From contig DASUEU010000008.1 in NCBI GenBank assembly GCA_036274895.1, forward strand, positions 164,582-228,581: 64,000 nt of DNA, written 5' to 3'. Every line of letters starts with the position of its first letter. The first letter of the stretch is position 1. Both the position numbers and the translations under genes were made by a program. The notes below the pieces were generated by a model, which did no database searches, was not told the origin of the DNA, and saw nothing but the letters and a program-made list of their open reading frames with translations. Positions 8,003 to 18,439 of the stretch are shown one piece after another. The DNA comes from CALMKX01 sp036274895. Its GTDB lineage: Bacteria > Acidobacteriota > Thermoanaerobaculia > Multivoradales > SZUA-115.

Positions 8003-8035
8003 GCACGACCTCCGGCGTCAGGCTGGAGGTCGTGC
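8003..8035 (+). terminator. Terminator hairpin after the ArsR-type gene
   Basis: The perfect 11-bp stem GCACGACCTCC/GGAGGTCGTGC (8003-8013 and 8025-8035) has an 11-nt loop, 27 bp after the stop. The tail TTGCTGGCTTGC is only moderately T-rich. Confidence 0.6.
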
Positions 8036-8087
8036 TTGCTGGCTTGCTTCCGGTCCGGCGGCAGTTCTCTCCTCAACTCAGCCTGGG

Positions 8088-8093
8088 TATAAT
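8088..8093 (+). promoter_or_regulatory. Consensus -10 box for the tRNA(CAU)-tilS unit
   Basis: TATAAT stands 50 bp before the mature 5' end of the tRNA, in a GC-rich setting. The -35 region at the right distance (TTCTCT) is poor. Transcription would begin near 8100. Confidence 0.5.
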
Positions 8094-8143
8094 CGCGCCC
8101 CCGTCGAAGACCGGCAGCGACCCGCCGGCCCTCCACGCTCTCT

Positions 8144-8220
8144 GGCGGTGTAGCTCAGTTGGTTAGAGCGAGCGACTCATAATCGCTAGGTCATGGGTTC
8201 AAGTCCCGTCACCGCCACCA
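8144..8220 (+). tRNA. tRNA with CAT anticodon (elongator Met or lysidine-type Ile)
   Basis: A complete 77-nt cloverleaf. The acceptor GGCGGTG pairs with CACCGCC, the anticodon stem is AGCGA/TCGCT, the loop CTCATAA and the T-stem ATGGG/CCCGT; the discriminator is A and CCA is encoded. The initiator-type CCC/GGG anticodon stem is absent, so it is not tRNA-fMet. The GCGA-CTCATAA-TCGC arm resembles E. coli tRNA-Ile2, the TilS substrate, while the acceptor looks like elongator tRNA-Met of some bacteria. The type is left open. The downstream tilS frame begins inside this gene. Confidence 0.9.
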
Positions 8221-9605
8221 TCTCTCCCCCCCTCGGGCTTCTCCTCGAGATCGTTCGCGATCGGCTCGAGGCCCACTCGGCTTTGGCAGCGAACCGCCCG
8301 CTGATCGTCGCGTTCTCCGGCGGTCCGGACTCGACCGCCCTCCTCCTCGCCGTCTCAACCTTGGGGCGGGCTGCGGGTACGCCGGTGCTCGCCGCACACC
8401 TCGATCACGCCCAGGACGCGGGATCGTCGGACCGGGCTACCGCCGCCCGCGACCTGGCACGGCGCCTGGGCGCAGACTTCGAGCACGACCGCCGCTCGGT
8501 GTCTGCCGAGCGTACCCCCGGAGAGAGCTGGGAGGCGGCGGCCCGGCGGATTCGCTACGACTACCTCGAGAACGTCCGCAAGCTGGCCGGGGGGGAATGG
8601 GTGCTCACCGGCCACCATCAGGACGATCAGGCCGAGACCGTGGTGCTTCGACTGCTCTTCGGCAGCGGACCCACGGGGCTGGGCGGCGTCCATCCCGTTC
8701 GTCACCATCTGCTCCGCCCCTTGCTGGGTCTGAGCCGATCGCAGCTGGCTGACGCCCTCACGGCCGCAGGTCTGATCCCGGTCTCAGACCCCACGAATCT
8801 CTGTCTCGATCCTGCACGCAACCGCATCCGCGCCGAGCTGCTGCCTCGCCTGTGCGCCAACGAGCCCGCGCTCACCGCGCGCTTGGCTGCACTGGCGAAA
8901 CGGGCCCAGGGGGCTGCGGCTTCGATCGACAAGACCCTGGAGGCCCGGCTCTCGCCCCGGCACGAGGAAGATGGCCTCTCGGTCGCGCAGAGAGATCTCA
9001 CCGAGCTTCCGCCGTCCCTGGTCGCCCCAGCGCTCGCCCTCCTGAACCGGCTGGCGGGCTCCCCCTACCCAGCCTCGGCTGCAGCTCGCTCAGAGCTCGC
9101 CCGCCAGCTGCGGAGCCGCCGGCACGTGCGCTGTGACTGCGGTGACGGCTGGTACTGGGAGACCTTGGGCGGACGCCTCCATGTGCGGCGGAAGCGGTCA
9201 GGTTGCCCTCGTTTCTCTTATACTCTGCGCGTGCCGGGCGAGGTCACGATCCCCGAGATCGCAGCCAGGCTCAGCATTCGCCTAGGCCCTGCCGCGACGC
9301 GACCTGTTCAGCCCGGAACCGAACGCGTCGAAATCTCTCTCCCCTTCACCGATGGCGGCTGGGTGGAGATTCGTAATCGACTCCCGGGCGATCGGCTCCG
9401 ACCGATCGGACGCAGCCGCCCGCGACGCTTGAAGGAACACCTGATCGAGCTCGGTGTCCCCCGCGACCGCCGGGACCGCCTGCCGATCCTCTGTGAGGCC
9501 GGGAACATTGCCTGGGCAGCGAGCGTAGGCATCGACGAGCGGTACCGGCCACGCCCGGGAGCTGCCATCTGGACGGTCGAGATCGGCAGCGACAGAGAGC
9601 CATGA
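8193..9605 (+). CDS. tilS: tRNA(Ile)-lysidine synthetase
   Basis: Adds lysine to C34 of tRNA-Ile(CAU) using ATP, switching it from AUG to AUA decoding. The PP-loop SGGPDSTALL lies near residue 45, with GHHQDDQAETVVLRLLFGSG downstream; both are family signatures. A C-terminal substrate-binding domain follows (about 330-470). The helix LLLEIVRDRLEAH before the PP-loop matches other TilS N-termini, so the start must lie at or before codon 16. The only ATG/GTG/TTG in frame there is 8193, which falls inside the tRNA T-arm; ATC at 8220, sharing the CCA's last base, is a non-canonical alternative. TTG 8283 would remove the helix. ftsH follows after 16 bp. Confidence 0.9.
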   Translation: MGSSPVTATISPPLGLLLEIVRDRLEAHSALAANRPLIVAFSGGPDSTALLLAVSTLGRAAGTPVLAAHLDHAQDAGSSDRATAARDLARRLGADFEHDRRSVSAERTPGESWEAAARRIRYDYLENVRKLAGGEWVLTGHHQDDQAETVVLRLLFGSGPTGLGGVHPVRHHLLRPLLGLSRSQLADALTAAGLIPVSDPTNLCLDPARNRIRAELLPRLCANEPALTARLAALAKRAQGAAASIDKTLEARLSPRHEEDGLSVAQRDLTELPPSLVAPALALLNRLAGSPYPASAAARSELARQLRSRRHVRCDCGDGWYWETLGGRLHVRRKRSGCPRFSYTLRVPGEVTIPEIAARLSIRLGPAATRPVQPGTERVEISLPFTDGGWVEIRNRLPGDRLRPIGRSRPRRLKEHLIELGVPRDRRDRLPILCEAGNIAWAASVGIDERYRPRPGAAIWTVEIGSDREP

Positions 9606-9621
9606 CTGGGAGAGCGTACCT

Positions 9622-11591
<1,970 letters not shown>

Positions 11592-11595
<4 letters not shown>

Positions 11596-12494
11596 CCTCG
11601 AACACCTCGTCCGCGGTGCCGCTCCGGCTCAGCTTGCCGGCTGGACGGTCGCTCCTGCTCGGCCACCGACCCCTGGTGATGGGCGTTCTCAACCTCACGC
11701 CCGACTCATTCAGCGACGGAGGGTTGTGGTGCGATCCCGAGCTGGCGGTAGCCCACGCCCTCCAGATGCTGGAGGAGGGGGCCGACCTCCTCGATCTCGG
11801 TGCCGAGTCGACTCGCCCGGGTGGCGGGGTTTACGGCGGTGGCGCCCGGGAGGTGCCCGCCGGCGAGGAGCTGGGCCGTCTGCTGCCGGTGCTCGAAGCG
11901 CTTCGTCGAGCCACTGACGCTCCCCTCTCCGTGGACACCCGGAAGGGGACGGTGGCTCGCGAGGCCCTCGCTGCCGGAGCCGATCTGATCAACGACATCA
12001 CTGCCCTTTCGGACCCGGAGCTGGGCATCGCCGTGGCCAGGGCCGGCTGCCCGCTGGTCCTGATGCACAGTCGCGGTGACCTGGCGACGATGCAGAGCGA
12101 GATCCGTTTCGTCGACCTGCTGGGCGAGATCCGCTCCGAGCTGGCCGTGGCGATCGATCGCGCACTCGCCGCCGGCGTTGCGCGCGGTCAGTTGCTGGCC
12201 GACCCCGGGCTCGGGTTCGGCAAGACCTACGATCAGAACTGCCAGATCCTGGCTCGGCTCGGCGAACTCGCCAACCTCGGCCTGCCCTTGCTGGTCGGTG
12301 CCAGCCGCAAGAGCTTCCTGGGCCACCTCACCGGCGGGGCGCCGCCGCAGGATCGCCTCGAAGGTAGCCTCGCGGCGCTCGCCTGGGCCGCGCAGGGCGG
12401 CGCCGCGATCGTCCGGGTGCACGACGTCAGGGCCAGCGTCCGCTTCCTGGCCGTCTGGCAGGGCATCGGCCGCTTCGCCGGGGAGCCGTCATGA
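11592..12494 (+). CDS. folP: Dihydropteroate synthase
   Basis: Condenses p-aminobenzoate with dihydropterin pyrophosphate in folate synthesis; target of sulfonamides. Signature blocks are GVLNLTPDSFSDGG, LDLGAESTRPGG, LINDITAL, DPGLGFGKT and GASRKSFLG, spread over a TIM barrel of normal size (about 300 residues). I choose the GTG at 11592, which forms a GTGA overlap with the ftsH stop, rather than the ATG at 11565 that would overlap ftsH by 31 bp. The cdaA ATG overlaps its stop by 4 bp, indicating translational coupling in the long operon. Confidence 0.95.
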
Positions 12495-13279
12495 AGCTCC
12501 AGCAGTTCGTCGAGCTGCTCTCCTGGCGCGATCTCGCCGACGTGCTCCTGGTCGCGGTGGTCATCTACTACTTCCTGAAGCTGATCCGCGGCACCCGTGC
12601 AGCCCAGAGCCTGGCGAGCATCGCCGCGGTCGGTGCCCTCTACTACGTGGCTCGCTTCGCGCACCTGGCGGCGCTCCAGAACCTCCTCGGTAACCTGCTG
12701 ATCTTCCTGCCCTTTGCCGTTATCGTCCTGTTCCAGCAGGAGATCCGCCGTGCCCTCGCGAGCTTCGGCCGGACCCCCTTTCTGGGCAGGACGATCGAGA
12801 GGCCGAGCGCCCTGGCTTTGAACGAGCTCCTGGTGGCCGTCGGCGCCCTGGCCGGACGGAAGATCGGCGCCCTGGTGGTGGTGGAACGGGCGGACAATCT
12901 CAAGACCTACGCCGAGAACGGCATCGCCCTCGATGCCGAGCTTTCCTACGACCTGCTGCTCAACCTGTTCACCCCCGGCGCCCCCCTCCACGACGGCGCC
13001 GTGCTGATCCAGGGCAATCGGATCGCTTCGGCCGCCTGTTTCTTGCCGCTGACGGCGAACCCTGAGCTGTCCAAGGACTTTGGCACTCGCCATCGCGCCG
13101 CCCTCGGGATCAGCGAGGAGACCGACGCCGTGGCGATCGTGGTCTCCGAGGAGACCGGGGTGGTCTCGGTGGCCGTCGATGGCCAGCTGACCCGGGACCT
13201 CGACCCCAAGGAACTGCTCAACCTGCTGCACCGCCTGCTGGTGGCCGAGCCTTCCGCCAACGGGGGGCGAGAGCCGTGA
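12491..13279 (+). CDS. cdaA: Diadenylate cyclase CdaA (membrane DisA_N domain)
   Basis: Makes cyclic di-AMP from two ATP at the inner membrane. Three hydrophobic helices lie within residues 14-82, then the DisA_N catalytic domain with the DGA motif at 168-170 (GAPLHDGAVL) and RHR at 200-202 (TRHRAALG), both needed for ATP binding. The length of 262 residues is normal for CdaA. It overlaps folP and cdaR by 4 bp each. The cdaA-cdaR-glmM order matches the set known from Firmicutes, where CdaR and GlmM bind and modulate the cyclase. Confidence 0.95.
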   Translation: MKLQQFVELLSWRDLADVLLVAVVIYYFLKLIRGTRAAQSLASIAAVGALYYVARFAHLAALQNLLGNLLIFLPFAVIVLFQQEIRRALASFGRTPFLGRTIERPSALALNELLVAVGALAGRKIGALVVVERADNLKTYAENGIALDAELSYDLLLNLFTPGAPLHDGAVLIQGNRIASAACFLPLTANPELSKDFGTRHRAALGISEETDAVAIVVSEETGVVSVAVDGQLTRDLDPKELLNLLHRLLVAEPSANGGREP

Positions 13280-13947
13280 GAGAGCGCAACAGCGCCTGGC
13301 CCTATCGCATCCTCGCCGGGCTCATCGCGCTCGGGCTGTGGTGGACCAGCGCCGCCGAGAAGCGGGAGCCGCAAAGCGAGCGCTCCCTCGAGGCGAGCGT
13401 GACCTACAACCTGCCCCCGGGCCTGGTACCCCTGGAGCGAGTCGAGAAGGTGCGGGTGGTGGTGCGCGGCAGCAACCGCGAGATCCGCCGCCTGCGACCC
13501 TTCGACGTGGACGTGCAGGTCCCCGTGCTCCAGACGGCCACCGGCCGCGTGACGGTGAACCTCACCGAGGAAGACGTGGTGCTCCCCAGCGATGCTCTGA
13601 CGGTGGTCGCCATCGACCCCAAGACCCTGACCCTCCAGCTCGACCGTGAGGTGGAGCGCACCCTGCCGGTGTTCGTCGAACTGGGCGGCGAGCCGGCCGC
13701 CGGCGCGATCGTCACTTCCTATCGCGCCGTGCCCTCGACGGCCCGCGTCGCCGGTCCTTCCACCGTGGTCCAGGCCCTACGCCGCCTGGTCACCGCCCGG
13801 GTCGACCTCGACGGCCACGCCTTCTCTTTCGAGAAGCAGGTGGCGGTGGTGTCGCCGGACCTGCTGGTGCGGGTGCTCGCTCCCGGTACGGTCACCGCCC
13901 AGGTCGAGATCTCCCAACCGGGCAGCCGTGAAGGGACCCAGCGATGA
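13276..13947 (+). CDS. cdaR: YbbR-domain protein, CdaA regulator-like
   Basis: In Firmicutes, CdaR is an extracytoplasmic membrane protein with YbbR repeats that regulates CdaA. Here 223 residues show one N-terminal membrane helix (AYRILAGLIALGLWWTSA region, about 8-25) and then two to three YbbR-type beta repeats (for example LPPGLVPLERVEKVRVVVRG and RVAGPSTVVQAL). It starts with GTG in a GTGA overlap with cdaA, and its stop overlaps the glmM ATG. It is shorter than Gram-positive CdaR, which has four repeats. The assignment rests on domain type plus position. Confidence 0.85.
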   Translation: MRERNSAWPYRILAGLIALGLWWTSAAEKREPQSERSLEASVTYNLPPGLVPLERVEKVRVVVRGSNREIRRLRPFDVDVQVPVLQTATGRVTVNLTEEDVVLPSDALTVVAIDPKTLTLQLDREVERTLPVFVELGGEPAAGAIVTSYRAVPSTARVAGPSTVVQALRRLVTARVDLDGHAFSFEKQVAVVSPDLLVRVLAPGTVTAQVEISQPGSREGTQR

Positions 13948-15287
13948 GCCGCCTGTTCGGCACCGACGGCATCCGGGCTCCGTTCGGCCAGGAGCCCCTC
14001 GATCGAGCGACGGTCGCCGCACTCGGCCGAGCCCTCGGAGAGGAGCTGTGCGAGCGTTCTTGCTCTCCCGTGGTGGTGCTCGCCGGCGACACCCGCAGCA
14101 GCACCCCGATCCTGGCCGCCTGGCTGGCCGAGGGCCTCTTCGAGCACGGTGTGGCCGTGCGCTTCGCCGGGGTCCTGCCCACGCCGGCCGTGGCGGCCCT
14201 GGTGCCCAGGCTGGGCGCGGCCTGTGGCATCGCCGTGTCCGCCAGCCACAACCTGCCGCCGGACAACGGCATCAAGCTGATCGACGCGGCGGGGTTCAAG
14301 TGGGCGCCCGAGCGTGAGGCAGCGCTCGAGAAGCGGCTGCTGGCCCTGCGGCGCCAGAGGCCGTCGCTGACCGGGGAGCCACCAGCCCTCACCATCGATC
14401 CGGACCTGGCCGAGCTCTATCGCCGGCAGCTGCTGGGGCATTTTTCGGCCGATCAGCCTCTGAGCGGTCTTTCCATCGCCCTGGATGCGGCCCACGGCGC
14501 AGCCTCGGGCCTGGCCGCGGACCTGTTCTCCGCCCTCGGCGCCACGGTTCGGCTGCTGCACGCCGAGCCGGACGGCACCAACATCAACCTTCACTGCGGC
14601 TCCACCCATCCGGAGGCCCTGGCAGCCGTCGTCCGCGACGGCCACGACCTCGGCATCGCCTTCGACGGCGACGCCGACCGGGCCATCCTCGTGGACGAGC
14701 ACGGCCAGGTGCGGGATGGCGACGCCATCCTCTACCTCTGGGCCACGGCTCTGCGCCGGGAGGGCAGCCTGTCGCCGCCGGCGATCGTCGCCACCACGAT
14801 GAGCAATCTCGGCCTCGAGCGCGCCTTGGCCCGCGAGGGCATCGCCGTTGAGCGCTGCAACGTCGGTGACCGCGAGGTGGTGGCCCGCCTCCAGCAAGAG
14901 GGTCTGCTGCTGGGCGGCGAGCAGTCCGGCCACGTGGTCCATCTGGGCCTCGCCACCACCGGCGATGGCCTGCTGACCGGCCTCGCCATGGCCGTGCTCC
15001 GGGCTCGCGAAGGCCGCCCCCTCTCCGCTCTGCTCGAGGGCTTCCAGCGTTTCCCGCAGGTGCTCGAGAACGTCCGGGTGCGCCGCAAGCAGGACCTCAC
15101 CACCTTGCCTCCCGTGGTCGCCGCGATGGACCGCGCCGAGCGGAGCCTCGGCCAGGAGGGGCGGCTGGTGGTGCGCTTTTCCGGTACCGAGCCGCTGGCG
15201 CGGGTGATGATCGAGGGCCCCGACGCCGGCGAGATCGCCGCCCTCGCCGCCGGCATCGTGACCGCCATCAAGGAGACTCTGGGATGA
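13944..15287 (+). CDS. glmM: Phosphoglucosamine mutase
   Basis: Interconverts glucosamine-6-P and glucosamine-1-P, the step before UDP-GlcNAc for peptidoglycan and LPS. The 447-residue alpha-phosphohexomutase has the phosphoserine loop AVSASHNLPPDNG with Ser101, the Mg loop FDGDADRA, the sugar loop GEQSGHVV and the phosphate loop FSGTEPLARVM. The last differs slightly from the usual RPSGTEP. In Firmicutes GlmM inhibits CdaA directly, so operon placement after cdaA-cdaR suggests the same link here. Four-base overlaps exist on both sides. Confidence 0.96.
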   Translation: MSRLFGTDGIRAPFGQEPLDRATVAALGRALGEELCERSCSPVVVLAGDTRSSTPILAAWLAEGLFEHGVAVRFAGVLPTPAVAALVPRLGAACGIAVSASHNLPPDNGIKLIDAAGFKWAPEREAALEKRLLALRRQRPSLTGEPPALTIDPDLAELYRRQLLGHFSADQPLSGLSIALDAAHGAASGLAADLFSALGATVRLLHAEPDGTNINLHCGSTHPEALAAVVRDGHDLGIAFDGDADRAILVDEHGQVRDGDAILYLWATALRREGSLSPPAIVATTMSNLGLERALAREGIAVERCNVGDREVVARLQQEGLLLGGEQSGHVVHLGLATTGDGLLTGLAMAVLRAREGRPLSALLEGFQRFPQVLENVRVRRKQDLTTLPPVVAAMDRAERSLGQEGRLVVRFSGTEPLARVMIEGPDAGEIAALAAGIVTAIKETLG

Positions 15288-16018
15288 ACCGTCCCGTTCG
15301 GCTACAGGTCAACGTCGACCACGTCGCCACCCTACGCCAGGCCCGTCGTTCCCCCTACCCCGACCCCATCGAGCTGGCCACCCTGGCCCTCGAGGCCGGG
15401 GCGAGCGGCATCACCGTCCACCTCCGCGGCGACCGTCGCCACATCCAGGACGAGGACGTGCGCCGGCTACGCCACGAGCTCGACACCCATCTCAACCTCG
15501 AGATGGCCGCCACCGAGGAGATGGTCACCTTCGCCCTCGCGGTCGGGCCCGACCAGGTCTCCCTGGTGCCGGAGCGGCCCGAGGAGATCACCACCGAAGG
15601 GGGCCTCGACCTGGTCCAGCGCGAGGCCGAGATCGTGGCGACCGCCCACCGGCTCGCAGATGCCGGCATCGAGGTCTCCCTCTTCCTCGATCCAGACTCG
15701 CGGCAGATCGCCCGGCTGGAGGCCTTCAAGAAGACCCTCCACGGCCTCGAGATCAACACCGATGCCTACACCCGGGCTGCCGGAGTCGAGCGCGAAGAGG
15801 AGCTCGAGAAGATCCGCACCGCCGCCGGCCTGGGCGCCGCGCTCGGCTACGAGGTCTACGCCGGCCACGGCCTGACGGCGGCCAACGTCGGTCCGATCGC
15901 CGCCGTGCCGGAGATCGTCGAGCTCAACATCGGCCACTGGCTGGTCTGCCGGGCCGTGGCCGTGGGCATGAGCCGCGCCGTGCAGGAGATGCTCGCGGCG
16001 ATGCGCGGTCCGGTCTAG
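15284..16018 (+). CDS. pdxJ: Pyridoxine 5'-phosphate synthase
   Basis: The last ring-closing step of DXP-dependent vitamin B6 synthesis, joining 3-amino-1-hydroxyacetone phosphate with DXP. The 244-residue TIM barrel begins LQVNVDHVATLRQARR and has the family blocks GITVHLRGDRRHIQDEDVR, EMAATEEM and LNIGHWLVCRAV. It is the last gene of the operon: it overlaps glmM by 4 bp and meets the next, convergent gene after 8 bp. Confidence 0.97.
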   Translation: MNRPVRLQVNVDHVATLRQARRSPYPDPIELATLALEAGASGITVHLRGDRRHIQDEDVRRLRHELDTHLNLEMAATEEMVTFALAVGPDQVSLVPERPEEITTEGGLDLVQREAEIVATAHRLADAGIEVSLFLDPDSRQIARLEAFKKTLHGLEINTDAYTRAAGVEREEELEKIRTAAGLGAALGYEVYAGHGLTAANVGPIAAVPEIVELNIGHWLVCRAVAVGMSRAVQEMLAAMRGPV

Positions 16019-16026
16019 CCCGCCGC

Positions 16027-16242
16027 TCAGCGCTCGATCTCGCGCTCGAGGCCGGAGATGATCTCCGGCTCCTGGGAGATGATCACCGTCCCCTGGATCG
16101 GGAAGTAGGTGCGGTGGAGGCGCTCCCCGAAGCGGAAGTTCACCTCGTAGAAGCCGCTCGGGTTGATGCGCACGAGCACGCCGCGGCTGCCTTTGACGCC
16201 CAGTTGCTCGTTGTGGATCAGAATCTCTGCTGGCAGCTCCAT
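16027..16242 (-). CDS. Small conserved-looking protein of unknown function
   Basis: A 71-residue protein, MELPAEILIHNEQLGVKGSR at its start, predicted mainly beta, with no membrane segment or signal peptide and a charged C-terminus (GLEREIER). I do not recognise the family. ATG 16242 has a strong GGGGGAGGAG ribosome site 6 nt upstream, so I prefer it over the TTG at 16269. It starts 23 bp after the NtrC-type regulator gene ends, on the same strand, and may be co-transcribed with it. Confidence 0.65.
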   Translation of the reverse strand: MELPAEILIHNEQLGVKGSRGVLVRINPSGFYEVNFRFGERLHRTYFPIQGTVIISQEPEIISGLEREIER

Positions 16243-16265
16243 GTCGCTCCTCCCCCGACGGGTGG

Positions 16266-17708
<1,443 letters not shown>

Positions 17709-17770
17709 AGATCCGCCATTTTGGCACACAACTCCAGGGAGATCGATCGGGTTCAGGGGACTGCCGGCGC

Positions 17771-18346
17771 TCAGGCAGGCTCCGGGTCGGCACGGCGGTA
17801 GATTAGCCACAGATTGCGCAGGTAGACCACCCAACCGACCCCCTGGCCGAGGACCCCCACGAGGTCCCTGCGCCAGATGAAGTAGAGGACGAGGAGAGTG
17901 GCTCCCGACAGGCTCAGCCACCAGAAGGACGACGGCACGACCGAGCGGCGGAGGCGTTCGCTGGTCAGCCACTGCACCAGCATTCGGCCGGTGAAGAGCA
18001 GCTGGCCGGCGAGACCCAGGGCCACCCACAGCATGCCCGCCGGTGAAGTGATGTTGAGCAGGTTGAGCCACCACGAGCGTCCGCTCTGCTCCTCGACCAC
18101 CCGAGCCGCCAGCTGGTCGGGAGTGAGGCGTTCGATCCGGCCGTCGTCGCGGACGATCACGAACCAGTAGGATCCGGCGGGATCTCGCTCGACCTTCACT
18201 CTCTCCTCGGCCGCCGAGAGCCGGACTTTGATCGAGGCCGTAGCGCCGGCTTCGGGCTCGCCCGACAGGGTCGGCCAGGCGAGCAACAGAGGCACCGCCA
18301 GGGTCAAGCCCAGCCAGCCAAAGAACGAGGAACGGCTCCCTCTCAA
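17771..18346 (-). CDS. LpxB N-terminal-domain-like (LAB_N) membrane protein
   Basis: The C-terminal half matches the LAB_N domain otherwise seen at the N-terminus of some lipid-A-disaccharide synthases: GQLLFTGRMLVQWLTSERLR, SFWWLSLSGATLLVLYFIWR and VVYLRNLWLIYR, in three membrane helices. Before it come a signal-like segment (FFGWLGLTLAVPLLLAWP) and a soluble part with DGRIERLTPDQLAARV. No glycosyltransferase domain is present, so the role in lipid A chemistry is only suggested. I start at TTG 18346, which has TGGAGGGAG just upstream; a longer TTG start at 18412 would leave just 27 bp to recD2. Confidence 0.7.
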   Translation of the reverse strand: MRGSRSSFFGWLGLTLAVPLLLAWPTLSGEPEAGATASIKVRLSAAEERVKVERDPAGSYWFVIVRDDGRIERLTPDQLAARVVEEQSGRSWWLNLLNITSPAGMLWVALGLAGQLLFTGRMLVQWLTSERLRRSVVPSSFWWLSLSGATLLVLYFIWRRDLVGVLGQGVGWVVYLRNLWLIYRRADPEPA

Positions 18347-18439
18347 GCACTCCCTCCAGAAAAGTCGCCCCGCAGAGGGGCATTGACGAACGAACCCGCC
18401 TTTCTTAGGCAATCTCCGCGCCAGCTAAGATCGGGGCTC

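Noticed and set aside
17709..18383. N-terminal extension of the NtrC-type regulator to 18383
   Set aside because: The extension is low-complexity and overlaps the LpxB-N-like gene in another frame on the same strand; the receiver domain begins at once with MMEKALVIVIDD at 17708.
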